Source: Xanthobacteraceae bacterium
GTDB taxonomy: Bacteria; Pseudomonadota; Alphaproteobacteria; Rhizobiales; Xanthobacteraceae
NCBI GenBank assembly: GCA_029239875.1
Contig: JARBUD010000041.1
Span: 1-37,416, forward strand
Direction: 5' to 3'
Length of the DNA stretch: 37,416 bases
Shown one piece after another: positions 17,566-24,586 of this stretch. The translations under genes were made by a program, and so were the position numbers. The notes beneath the pieces are model-generated. The model did no database searches, had not been told where the DNA came from, and saw only the letters and a program-made list of their open reading frames with translations. Within the stretch, counting starts at the first letter, position 1; every line of letters begins with the position of its first letter.

Positions 17566-17590
17566 GCGTTTTAGAGGGCAGGAAGCGATT

Positions 17591-18541
17591 CTACGGCAGC
17601 GCCGGCGCGTAGGTGGAGACCGGCTCGACCTTGTCGATCAGGCCGTGGCTCTTCATGAACTCGCCGAAGCGGGCATAGCGCGCGCTGTCCAGCGCCGCCG
17701 GCGCATGGGCGAAACGGCGCAGCGTGTCGGTCCAGGCGGTACGGTTGAGCTCGTCGTCGAGCTTCGGGTTGGCCTTCACGAACACGTCCCACGCCTCGTC
17801 CGGGTGGTTGAGGACGTAGATGGTCGCATCCTCCACCGCGGCGAGGAAGCGCTTGAGCCGCGGATCGCCCAGCTTGTCCTTGTGCGCGACATAGATCAGC
17901 TCGTCGAACACCGGCACCCCGTGCTCCTCGGGGAAGAAGGCGAGGCCCTCCTTGCCCTCCAGCCTGATCTGGGTGAGCTCGAAATTGCGGTAGGCGCCGA
18001 TCACCGCGTCGACCTTGCCGGCGACGAGAGCAGGGGAGAGGGCGAAATTGACGTTGATCATGGTGACGTCCGTGGGCTTCAGCCCGGCGCTCGCCAGCAT
18101 CGTGCCGAGCAGTGCGTCCTCCAGTCCCGCCACCGAATAGCCGACCGTCTTGCCCATGAGGTCGGCGATGGACTTGATCGGGCCGTCCTTCAGCACCACC
18201 AGGGCGGTGAGCGGCGTCGAGACCAGCGTGCCGAAGCGCGCCAGCGGCAGGCCTTCCTTCACCGAGAGATAGATGTTGGGCTGGTAGCTGACCGCGATAT
18301 CCGCCTGTCCGGCGGCGACGAGGCGCGGCGGGGCGGAGGGATCGGCCGGGGGGACGAGCTCGACATCGAGGTCATGCGCCTGGAAGAAGCCCTTCTCCTT
18401 GGCGACGATCAGCGGCGCGTGATCGGGGTTGACGTACCAGTCGAGCAGCACGGTGAGCTTGTCGACGGCGCTGGCAGGCGCGAGCGACAAGGCGAGCGCC
18501 ACAGCGGTGGCGGCGGCAGCCTGGGTGATGGTCTTGAACAT
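17591..18541 (-). CDS. ThiY-like thiamine-precursor-binding protein (NMT1/THI5 family)
   Basis: A 316-residue periplasmic binding protein with a signal peptide (about 1-25, cut after ASA). The mature start KLTVLLDWYVNPDHAPLIVAKEKGFF is the NMT1/THI5-like signature. LVAAGQADIAVSYQPN and the later GAYRNFELTQI stretch line the pocket. ThiY-type proteins bind N-formyl-4-amino-5-aminomethyl-2-methylpyrimidine or related pyrimidines for thiamine salvage. The TPP riboswitch just upstream makes this assignment strong. The ATG follows GGGAGGAG, which lies inside a hairpin. The cognate permease is probably the gene at 20952-21704; no ATPase is in the window. Confidence 0.9.
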   Translation of the reverse strand: MFKTITQAAAATAVALALSLAPASAVDKLTVLLDWYVNPDHAPLIVAKEKGFFQAHDLDVELVPPADPSAPPRLVAAGQADIAVSYQPNIYLSVKEGLPLARFGTLVSTPLTALVVLKDGPIKSIADLMGKTVGYSVAGLEDALLGTMLASAGLKPTDVTMINVNFALSPALVAGKVDAVIGAYRNFELTQIRLEGKEGLAFFPEEHGVPVFDELIYVAHKDKLGDPRLKRFLAAVEDATIYVLNHPDEAWDVFVKANPKLDDELNRTAWTDTLRRFAHAPAALDSARYARFGEFMKSHGLIDKVEPVSTYAPALP

Positions 18542-18565
18542 GGATCTCCTCCCATTCGGAGATCC
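18542..18565 (-). promoter_or_regulatory. Hairpin covering the ThiY Shine-Dalgarno
   Basis: On the minus strand GGATCTCC and GGAGATCC form a perfect 8-bp stem around an eight-base loop, directly before the ATG of the ThiY-like gene. The Shine-Dalgarno GGAGGAG overlaps the 3' arm, so the folded form would block ribosome binding. It lies about 55 bases downstream of the TPP aptamer and is a natural candidate for the expression platform. The direct link between aptamer and hairpin (an anti-sequester) is inferred, not seen. Confidence 0.6.
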
Positions 18566-18621
18566 GGCGCATGAGCTTTCGGGGGAATCCGCTCGGGCGC
18601 GATGCGACCCGGCCGACGTTC

Positions 18622-18718
18622 CGTCCCTTCGCCGGCATGACCCGGATCAGGTTCAAAGGGTCTGGCGGATGCCATCTCAGCCCCTGGACCTCGCGGTCGG
18701 CGGGACACCCCTCGGACG
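18622..18718 (-). ncRNA. TPP riboswitch (THI element)
   Basis: Read on the minus strand, this has the conserved parts of the thiamine pyrophosphate aptamer: AGGGGTGTCC, then GGGGCTGAGATGG (the CUGAGA motif that grips the pyrimidine), then ACCCTTTGAACCTGATCCGG and GTCATGCCGGCGAAGGGA. Closing arms CGTCC and GGACG pair at the ends. It precedes the ThiY-like gene by about 80 bases, so binding of TPP should turn down thiamine-precursor uptake. Identification is by motif and is very specific. Confidence 0.95.
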
Positions 18719-18771
18719 CCGGCACGCTAACATCGCTGGCATGCCAGGGCAATTGCCGGCTAAGAGGCGAG

Positions 18772-19962
18772 TTACTCGCCCAGCCAACCGTTGAGATACA
18801 CCGTCCGTTCCACCCCGGCGAAGCGGCCCAGGCGGGCGAGCTCGGTGTCGAGGGCGGCAAGGCGCGCCTTGGAGGCGCGCACGCCCTTTTCCAGCCAGAG
18901 CCGGCGCACATCGAGCGTGCCGGCCTTGCGGTCGGCCTTCATGTCGATGCGCCCGACCAGCCGGTCGCCCTCGAGCAGCGGGAAGACGTAGTAGCCCCAG
19001 ACCCGCTTCTCGGCCGGCACGAACACCTCGATCCGGTAGTTGAAGCCGAACAGTCGCTCCGTGCGGTTGCGGTCGCGAAGCAGCGGGTCGAACGGGTTGA
19101 GCACCCGCAGGCGCGGCGGCGGCGGAGGCAGGGCGGCGAAGGCCTCGCCGCTGCCAATGAAGGCGTGCGAGGCGCGCGGGCGCGTGCCGTCCGCCGGGGC
19201 GATCAGCACCGGCTCCAGCCGCTTGGCGTTTGCCGCTACCCAGCCACGTGCCTCGTCTGGCGTCAGCAGGCCCCAGAAGGCGGCGATCTCGCCATGGGTG
19301 GCGAAGCCGAGCCGCTCCAGCGCCGACGAGCAGGCCCAGTCGATGAACTCCTCGCGCGACACCTCGCCGGCATAATAGCGCGCGGGGATCACCCGCTCGG
19401 CGAGGTCGTAGACCTTCTGGAAGCCCTCGCGGCCGGCGATGGCGAAATTGCCGGTGCGCCAGTGATATTCCAGCGCGGTCTTCTCCGGGTGCCAGTTCCA
19501 CCAGCCGCCGGCCGGGCGCTTCTCCGCTTCGAAGTCGCGCGCCATCAGCCGGCCTTCGGTCTTCACCCGCTCCAGCACATGGTCGATATAGGTCTCAAAG
19601 CCGTTCTCGTGCCAGCTTCGCCAGCGCGCCGCCAGCGTCTCGCGCGAGCGGGCGAAGCGGTGCTTCCAATAGGGGAAGAAGGTGCTGGGGATGATGGACG
19701 CGTCATGCGTCCAGTGCTCGAACAGCTCGCCATCCTTCTCGATCAGCTTCGAGAGGTGCTCGCGCCGGTAATTCGGGTTGCGGGCGAACAGGATGTGATG
19801 GTGCGCGCGCTCGACCGTCGAGATGCTGTCGACCTGCACGAAGCCAAGTTCGGTGATGAGCTCCAGCAGCCCCGCCTTGGTCAGCGGGCCGCGCGGCCGG
19901 CTCAGTCCCTGCTTGGCGAGGAAGATGCGGCGGGCGTCGGTATTGGAAAGATGCAGGCTCAC
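18772..19962 (-). CDS. YcaQ-like DNA glycosylase (winged-helix, HTH_42 family)
   Basis: A 396-residue protein of the YcaQ/AlkX group, winged-helix DNA glycosylases that unhook interstrand crosslinks and remove bulky N7 adducts. The catalytic QxD motif is present in LGFVQVDSIS (about residues 40-45), followed by ERAHHHILFARNPNY, the family pattern. FEHWTHDASIIP and LNPFDPLLRDRNRTERLFGFNYRIE are also characteristic. The start is taken as GTG 19962, which overlaps the stop of the diguanylate cyclase gene in the bases GTGA, so the two are translationally coupled. No close ATG alternative exists. The gene ends 54 bases before the TPP riboswitch. Confidence 0.88.
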   Translation of the reverse strand: MSLHLSNTDARRIFLAKQGLSRPRGPLTKAGLLELITELGFVQVDSISTVERAHHHILFARNPNYRREHLSKLIEKDGELFEHWTHDASIIPSTFFPYWKHRFARSRETLAARWRSWHENGFETYIDHVLERVKTEGRLMARDFEAEKRPAGGWWNWHPEKTALEYHWRTGNFAIAGREGFQKVYDLAERVIPARYYAGEVSREEFIDWACSSALERLGFATHGEIAAFWGLLTPDEARGWVAANAKRLEPVLIAPADGTRPRASHAFIGSGEAFAALPPPPPRLRVLNPFDPLLRDRNRTERLFGFNYRIEVFVPAEKRVWGYYVFPLLEGDRLVGRIDMKADRKAGTLDVRRLWLEKGVRASKARLAALDTELARLGRFAGVERTVYLNGWLGE

Positions 19963-20861
19963 GCGGCGCCGATCCAGTTCAGGTTCACCGCCACGGCCCG
20001 GCCGGTGGCCTTGGCGGCGTACATCAGGGCGTCGGCGCCGCGCAGCAGCGCATCCGCGTCGATCGGCTCGCGCGTGACGACCACGCCCATGGCGGCGCCG
20101 ATGGTGAGGCTCTGTCCGTCGCCCTCCATCGCCGCGCAGAGCGCGCCGGCAAGGGCCTGCATGTCCTCGATGCAGGGCGCGCCGTCCTGTCCGAAGCTGG
20201 AGAGCAGCACGAACTCGTCGCCGCCGATCCGCGCCATGAACTGCCACGGGGCGGCATGGGCCCGCAGCCGATCGGCGATTTCCCGCAGCACGTTGTCGCC
20301 GGTGGCGTGGCCGTGGCCGTCATTGATCGACTTGAAGCCGTTCAGGTCGATATAGGCGAGGCAGATGCCCTCGCCGGGTGGACGCTGCTCCAAGAGGCTG
20401 TGCAGCCGGCGGTCGAAGGCGGCGCGGTTCGGCAGGCCGGTGACGACGTCGGTATAGGCGGCCTCCAATATGCCGCGCTCGAACGCCTTGCGCTCGGAAT
20501 TGTCGATGATGATCTCGATGTCGAGCCGCTCGCCATTGATGGTGCGGCGCTGCGTCGAGATCAGGGTCGGGACGATGCGGCCGGAGGAATGCCGCAGATC
20601 GACCTCCTCGAGCTCGCAGAGGCCCACCGTCTCCAGCGCATGGATGCGGCGCTGCCGCGCCGGATCGTCGAGGCTCCGCACCGTGTCGAGATACATGGGC
20701 TGGCCGGCGATCTCCTCCCAGGTGCGCCCGATCATGGCGAGATAGGCCGGATTGGCCATGATGTAGCGCGAGACATGCTCCGCCGTCGAAATACAGATGG
20801 CCACCGGCGAAAGCTCGAACACGTCGACAAGCGCTTCATAGATGACCTGACGCGAGATCAT
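19959..20861 (-). CDS. PAS-GGDEF diguanylate cyclase
   Basis: A 300-residue cytoplasmic protein. An N-terminal PAS domain spans about 10-125 (FELSPVAICISTAEHVSRY, then the PAC-like DLRHSSGRIVPTLIS and DIEIIIDNSERKAFE). The GGDEF domain, about 132-295, keeps the signature RIGGDEF at 213-217 together with TGLPNRAAFDRR, so it should make cyclic di-GMP from GTP. The inhibitory RxxD site expected nine residues before GGDEF is absent (APWQ), so product inhibition through that site is unlikely. The ATG follows TGAGGATCC. It is coupled by overlap to the YcaQ-like gene and starts 90 bases after the ThiX-like permease. Confidence 0.92.
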   Translation of the reverse strand: MISRQVIYEALVDVFELSPVAICISTAEHVSRYIMANPAYLAMIGRTWEEIAGQPMYLDTVRSLDDPARQRRIHALETVGLCELEEVDLRHSSGRIVPTLISTQRRTINGERLDIEIIIDNSERKAFERGILEAAYTDVVTGLPNRAAFDRRLHSLLEQRPPGEGICLAYIDLNGFKSINDGHGHATGDNVLREIADRLRAHAAPWQFMARIGGDEFVLLSSFGQDGAPCIEDMQALAGALCAAMEGDGQSLTIGAAMGVVVTREPIDADALLRGADALMYAAKATGRAVAVNLNWIGAA

Positions 20862-20951
20862 GGATCCTCACAGGATCGGCGACGACAATATCGTCCACGC
20901 AAGGTCGATGCCGCGCAAGCCCGCTACGACGCGCTCCACATATGTGCGTGC

Positions 20952-21704
20952 TCAGGCCGGCACGGTCTCCGGCGCCCAGGGCAGGAGGCGGGTCAGCGCC
21001 CGGTCGACGAAGGCGAAGAGCAGCAGCGCCATGGCGAGCAATATGGCGAGGGCCGCGAACACCATGTCGGTCTGCATGCGCGCATTGGAGTAGATCATCA
21101 GATAGCCGAGCCCCGCCGAGGCGCCGACCCATTCGCCCACCACCGCGCCGATGGGCGAGACCGCCGTGGCAACGCGCAGCCCCGAGGCGAGTGCGGGCAG
21201 GGCGGAGGGGACGCGGATAAAGCGCAGCGTTGCCAGCGTTCCGGCCCCGTGCAGCCGGGCGATATCGACCAGCCCCTGCTCCGCGCGGGCGAGCCCGTCA
21301 TGGAAGGCGGAGGCGACGGGGAAGAAGATGATCAGGCTCGCCATGACGATCTTGGAGGCGAGGCCGAAGCCGAACCAGATGACCAGCAGCGGTGCGATGG
21401 CGAAGACGGGCAGCGCCTGCGCCACCAGCAGCACCGGACGCATCATCCGGCGGGCCAGAGGCGAGGCGGCCATGGCCAGCGCGCAGGCGATGCCGAGCGC
21501 CGAGCCGCAGAGAAGCCCGAGCAGCATCTCGCCGAGCGTGATGGTGGCGTTGTGGGCGAGGATGGTGGCGTTGTCGCGCATGGCGGCGGCAATGCGCAGC
21601 GGGCCCGGCAGGATGTAGGCCGGCACACTGAGTAGCCGTACCGCGCCCTCCCACAGGCCGAGCAGAAGGGCGATGATGGCGAGCGCGCGCCCTATGGCGG
21701 CCAT
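20952..21704 (-). CDS. ThiX/SsuC-type ABC transporter permease
   Basis: A 250-residue inner-membrane permease of the nitrate/taurine/thiamine-precursor class. About six membrane segments are present. The opening LLSVPAYILPGPLRIAAAM and the cytoplasmic loop RLHGAGTLATLRFIRVPSALPALASGLRVA, an EAA-type ATPase contact, are typical. The presence of a ThiY-like binding protein further along the same strand suggests it is the ThiX partner, but the two are separated by two unrelated genes. No ATPase is adjacent. AGGGA precedes the ATG. Alternative: a permease for another solute, since sequence alone does not separate ThiX from SsuC. Confidence 0.85.
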   Translation of the reverse strand: MAAIGRALAIIALLLGLWEGAVRLLSVPAYILPGPLRIAAAMRDNATILAHNATITLGEMLLGLLCGSALGIACALAMAASPLARRMMRPVLLVAQALPVFAIAPLLVIWFGFGLASKIVMASLIIFFPVASAFHDGLARAEQGLVDIARLHGAGTLATLRFIRVPSALPALASGLRVATAVSPIGAVVGEWVGASAGLGYLMIYSNARMQTDMVFAALAILLAMALLLFAFVDRALTRLLPWAPETVPA

Positions 21705-21799
21705 CCGGTGAATCCCTGCATCCGTTTCCGCCCTTATAGCCGTGAGGCAGGGGCTGCGCGACCGTTGCCACTATGCCCGCCGCCGCGCTGCGGTACTAC

Positions 21800-21813
21800 T
21801 TGACGCCAGTCAA
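21800..21813. promoter_or_regulatory. FNR/FixK-type box
   Basis: TTGACGCCAGTCAA is a perfect dyad, TTGAC-N4-GTCAA, matching the binding site of FNR/FixK-family regulators (TTGAT/C-N4-A/GTCAA). It lies 57 bases before the universal stress protein start, a spacing suited to activation from about -41.5. It is in the divergent region shared with the ThiX-like permease. Induction of the stress protein at low oxygen is the expected result; the regulator itself is not in the window. Confidence 0.72.
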
Positions 21814-21869
21814 TGCGGCCACACTTGTTTGTAGGCAGCGTGGTCGAAGGTAATGAGTGGAGGAAACAG

Positions 21870-22703
21870 ATGATCAAGGACATTCTCGTCAGCCTGCGCA
21901 TTGGCGAGGGCCCGGACACGGCGGTGGACTATGCCGCCTCCGCCGCCGCGGCGCTCGGCGCGCACCTCACCGGCGTCGCCATCAGCTACGAGATCGACGT
22001 GCCGCCGGTTTACACCGAGGCCTTCTCGACGGATTTCATCGAAGCGCAGCGAGTGGAGAGCCAACGGCTGGCGGAGGTGGCGGTTGCGCGGTTCGGCGAG
22101 GCGGCACGCTCGCTCGGCCTGTCCGGCGAGGTGCGTACGGTCGACGGCACGCCGGGTGGCGCGGCCGAGCAGATCGGCGTGATGGCGCGGCTCTACGACC
22201 TCGCCATCGTCAGCCAGGCCGATCCCGAGCGCATGGGAGCGGAGGAGGTGATCACCGAGGCGGTGCTCTTCGATTCCGGCCGGCCGGTGCTGCTGGTGCC
22301 GCGCAACTATCAGAAGCCCTTCTCGGCCAAGCGCATCCTCGTCGCCTGGGACGGCGGCCGCGCGGCGGCGCGGGCCGTGGCCGAGGCGCGTCCGCTGCTC
22401 GCCCATGCCAACCTCGTCGAAGCGGCGGTGGTCGTCACCGGCAAGAAGAAGGCCGACGACCTGCCCGGCGCCGACCTCGCCCGTCATCTGGCGCGGCACG
22501 AGAAGACGGTCGAGTTGCGCCGGCTGGTGCCGAGCGGCGACGAGGGCATTGTCGATGTGCTGCTCAAGGAAGTGGCGGCGCGCGACATCGATCTCGTCGT
22601 GATGGGCGGCTACGGCCATTCGCGCCTGCGCGAATTCGTGCTCGGAGGCGTCACGCGCGACATCCTCGAGCGCATGACGGTGCCGCTTTTCCTGGCGCAC
22701 TGA
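21870..22703 (+). CDS. Universal stress protein, tandem UspA domains
   Basis: A 277-residue cytoplasmic protein with two Usp domains (about 1-145 and 153-277). The first begins KDILVSLRIGEGP and the second KRILVAWDGGRAAARA. The C-terminal ATP-binding loop GGYGHSRLREFVLGG fits the G-x2-G-x9-G pattern. The first domain is degenerate at this loop. Tandem Usp proteins of rhizobia are often induced under oxygen limitation, which agrees with the FixK-type box ahead of the gene. The ATG at 21870 has GGAGGAAACAG before it; an upstream in-frame ATG overlaps the regulatory box and is unlikely. Confidence 0.93.
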   Translation: MIKDILVSLRIGEGPDTAVDYAASAAAALGAHLTGVAISYEIDVPPVYTEAFSTDFIEAQRVESQRLAEVAVARFGEAARSLGLSGEVRTVDGTPGGAAEQIGVMARLYDLAIVSQADPERMGAEEVITEAVLFDSGRPVLLVPRNYQKPFSAKRILVAWDGGRAAARAVAEARPLLAHANLVEAAVVVTGKKKADDLPGADLARHLARHEKTVELRRLVPSGDEGIVDVLLKEVAARDIDLVVMGGYGHSRLREFVLGGVTRDILERMTVPLFLAH

Positions 22704-22800
22704 ACGTCGGCGCAGGGCGTTGTTGCGCTGACATCGGAAACGAATAGTCCTGCCGAGCCGGTCGTTCGCGATCGGCCCGTTCTGTTTGGGAAGGAAGAGG

Positions 22801-23235
22801 ATGTCCGGCCCGTTGTTGCGCACCCCTTGCCTTGGAGCCGTGGCGGTGCTGCTCGCGGTGGCGCCGCCGAGTCCGGTTTGGGCGCAGTGGAATCCGCGGA
22901 CCAGCTGCGACAAGCTCGACGGCTATGCCATGGAAGATTGCCTGGGCAAGGAAGTGGCTGAGGCTGACGAGGCGCTAAACGCCGCCTATCAGAAGATGCT
23001 GGCGACGATCGACAAAGATGCGTCGCCATCCGATCCAAAGGGTGCCTGGCGCGACAATCTCGTCGCTGCCCAGCGTGCCTGGATCGCCTTCCGCGATGCC
23101 AACTGCAAGTTCGACCTTATCGGCGCCGAATGGCGTTTCGGCAGCGGCACCAATGCTGCCCGGCAGGAATGCCTGTTGGCCCTGACCCAGTCCCGCACGG
23201 CGGAACTGCTCGCCCGCATCCCCTCGGCCAACTGA
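22801..23235 (+). CDS. LprI-like (DUF1311) secreted protein
   Basis: A 144-residue protein with a signal peptide (1-28, cut after VWA). The mature part has the LprI/DUF1311 pattern: CDKLDGYAMEDCLGKEVAEADEALNAAYQKML, then LVAAQRAWIAFRDANC and a last cysteine in ARQEC. Four cysteines probably make two disulfides. Family members are periplasmic or surface proteins; one mycobacterial relative inhibits host lysozyme, but a general role is not known. ATG 22801 follows AGGAAGAGG. It is 97 bases after the stress protein gene. Confidence 0.88.
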   Translation: MSGPLLRTPCLGAVAVLLAVAPPSPVWAQWNPRTSCDKLDGYAMEDCLGKEVAEADEALNAAYQKMLATIDKDASPSDPKGAWRDNLVAAQRAWIAFRDANCKFDLIGAEWRFGSGTNAARQECLLALTQSRTAELLARIPSAN

Positions 23236-23297
23236 GGGCGACCGCCCGGTGGCCGCGCGCTTGCATGGACCCTCACGCCGGAAGAGGGAGTTCAGCC

Positions 23298-23447
23298 ATG
23301 TCGGTGGAAAGGGCGCGCGCGGCGGATGTGTTCGCCATGGCCTATGCGCGCAAGATGGGCACGCGCATCCGCGTGCGTCCTGAAGTCTGGACGGAACTGC
23401 GCGAGGCGGGCGCCGACATGGCGCTCTATATCTGCGACGCGCGGTAG
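23298..23447 (+). CDS. Small hypothetical protein, 49 residues
   Basis: I do not recognise this family. The ORF encodes MSVERARAADVF at the start and ends in LYICDAR. It is Ala/Arg-rich and probably forms two short helices around a VRPEVW turn. The evidence for a gene is a good ribosome binding site (GAAGAGGGAG) 7-8 bases before the ATG, codon use like its neighbours, and a snug fit between the LprI-like gene and the convergent small gene, whose stop lies two bases away. No signal peptide or membrane segment. Confidence 0.55.
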   Translation: MSVERARAADVFAMAYARKMGTRIRVRPEVWTELREAGADMALYICDAR

Positions 23448-23449
23448 GC

Positions 23450-23677
23450 TCAGCTCTGTTTCGGCGCCTTGCGCGGACGCGTGGCGGTCGCCGATTCAGC
23501 CGCGCGATCGGCAGCTTCCTTGGCCAGCCGGGCCTCGCGCAGACGGGCGGTCTTCTCCTCGCGGGCTGCGACTTCCTGGTCGATGATGGCCAGTGCGGCT
23601 TTCGAAATGGCGTCCGCCTTGCTTTCGCCCTTGGACAGAGTGGGTTTGAACGCGGCTTCCCGGGTGATCTTCTCCAT
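23450..23677 (-). CDS. Small basic/acidic helical protein, 75 residues
   Basis: A 75-residue soluble protein of unknown function. Residues 1-30 (MEKITREAAFKPTLSKGESKADAISKAA) precede a long, charged, Ala/Glu/Arg-rich helix of possible coiled-coil character (about 33-62), and a basic Thr/Ala/Pro/Lys tail. The ATG at 23677 follows GGAGACAGACAC, and the gene begins just after the cspA terminator. Small charged proteins of this type occur beside cold-shock genes in related bacteria, as far as I recall; I cannot assign a function. Confidence 0.7.
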   Translation of the reverse strand: MEKITREAAFKPTLSKGESKADAISKAALAIIDQEVAAREEKTARLREARLAKEAADRAAESATATRPRKAPKQS

Positions 23678-23697
23678 CGTGTCTGTCTCCTTCGAAA

Positions 23698-23725
23698 CGA
23701 AAAAAGGCCGGGCTGCCCCGACCTT
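23698..23725 (-). terminator. Rho-independent terminator of cspA
   Basis: On the minus strand AAGGTCGGG and CCCGGCCTT pair over nine positions (one G-T) around the loop GCAG, followed by a T run. It lies 60 bases after the cspA stop and before the small ORF at 23677, so it should end the cspA message. It is the most canonical terminator in the window. Confidence 0.85.
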
Positions 23726-23785
23726 CTCCTGTTGCCTACACGGCCAATGCCAGTACATCCGTGGTCAGAGACCGGAGGCAGATGT

Positions 23786-23995
23786 TCAGAGCGCCTGCAG
23801 ATTAGCGGCGGAAGACTTGCCGGTACGACGGTCGGCTTCGACCTCGTAGGAAACCTTCTGGCCCTCGTTGAGCGTGCTGAGGCCGGCGCGTTCCACCGCC
23901 GAGATGTGAACGAACACATCGCTGCTGCCCACGTCCGGCTGAATGAAGCCGTAGCCCTTCTGGCCGTTGAACCACTTCACAGTACCTGTCGCCAT
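23786..23995 (-). CDS. cspA: Cold-shock protein, CspA family
   Basis: A 69-residue single cold-shock domain that binds single-stranded RNA and acts as an RNA chaperone. RNP1 is KGYGFI (about 13-18) and RNP2 VFVHIS (about 27-32). The start [11 protein letters not shown] and the end [11 protein letters not shown] are typical of alphaproteobacterial Csp proteins. ATG 23995 follows AAAGGGATTTCG. A candidate promoter about 140 bases upstream implies a long 5' leader, as usual for cold-shock mRNAs. The gene ends in a strong terminator. Confidence 0.96.
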   Translation of the reverse strand: MATGTVKWFNGQKGYGFIQPDVGSSDVFVHISAVERAGLSTLNEGQKVSYEVEADRRTGKSSAANLQAL

Positions 23996-24135
23996 GACGA
24001 AATCCCTTTCAGTCGACATAGATGTTCGATCGTCCGCCGCGTCGACGAACGCTCATTTTGTATCGATTTGAGAGGAAGTTCGCGACGGCGCACAAAGGCG
24101 CAGGACAAATTTCGACGTCCAAGATCGATACACTC

Positions 24136-24164
24136 AACATAGAGTACGTTTGCGCTTCCTTCAA
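24136..24164 (-). promoter_or_regulatory. Candidate cspA promoter
   Basis: On the minus strand TTGAAG (24164-24159) and TATGTT (24141-24136) are separated by exactly 17 bases. This predicts a transcript start near 24129 and a leader of about 130 bases before cspA. The -35 overlaps the hairpin at 24152-24173 (arms GCGCTTCC and GGAAGCGC), which lies just after the rpsU stop and may end rpsU, though it lacks a T tract. Confidence 0.4.
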
Positions 24165-24179
24165 GGGAAGCGCGAAATA

Positions 24180-24455
24180 TTATTTCGGGGCCGTCTGTTC
24201 CGCACCGCGCGGCGCCGGCCTGCCGGCGACGACCCGCTTCTTGGGGGCGGCAATCAGACCCTCACGCACCGCCTGCTTGCGCGCAGCCTTGCGTGCGCGG
24301 CGGACAGCCTCGGCCTTTTCGCGGGTCTTGCGCTCAGACGGCTTCTCATAGGCGCGGCGTGCCTTCATCTCACGGAAGACGCCTTCGCGCTGCATTTTCT
24401 TCTTCAGCACTCGAAGTGCCTGATCGACATTGTTGTCGCGTACCAGAACTTGCAA
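24180..24455 (-). CDS. rpsU: 30S ribosomal protein S21
   Basis: A 91-residue S21, the small basic protein near the decoding centre that helps mRNA binding at initiation. The core [30 protein letters not shown] is unmistakable, followed by [19 protein letters not shown] and an extra basic tail ([14 protein letters not shown]). No ATG is available at the conserved N-terminus. TTG 24455 gives the exact expected start QVLVRDN and is taken as initiator; the bases GGATTGGATG upstream offer only a weak ribosome binding site. The gene is followed by the cspA leader on the same strand. Confidence 0.93.
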   Translation of the reverse strand: MQVLVRDNNVDQALRVLKKKMQREGVFREMKARRAYEKPSERKTREKAEAVRRARKAARKQAVREGLIAAPKKRVVAGRPAPRGAEQTAPK

Positions 24456-24527
24456 ACTACATCCAATCCTCGCCGCTGGAGCGAACTCCGCGGCTCTCTC
24501 GTGCGCCGGCATTGACGCACTGCCTGC

Positions 24528-24558
24528 CTTATATGGGGCTACGGCGCAATAAAAGCAA
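24528..24558 (-). promoter_or_regulatory. Candidate rpsU promoter
   Basis: On the minus strand TTGCTT (24558-24553) and ATATAA/TATAAG (24534-24528) are spaced 18-19 bases apart, about 75 bases before the rpsU start. It is the only AT-rich stretch in this gap. Spacing is on the long side, so confidence is modest. Confidence 0.3.
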
Positions 24559-24586
24559 AGGTGTGGGCCGGTTCGGCGGCCCGCGG

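Noticed and set aside
18571-20355. Large plus-strand frame opposite the YcaQ-like gene and riboswitch
   Set aside because: It overlaps the antisense of two genes and a riboswitch and has no family features.
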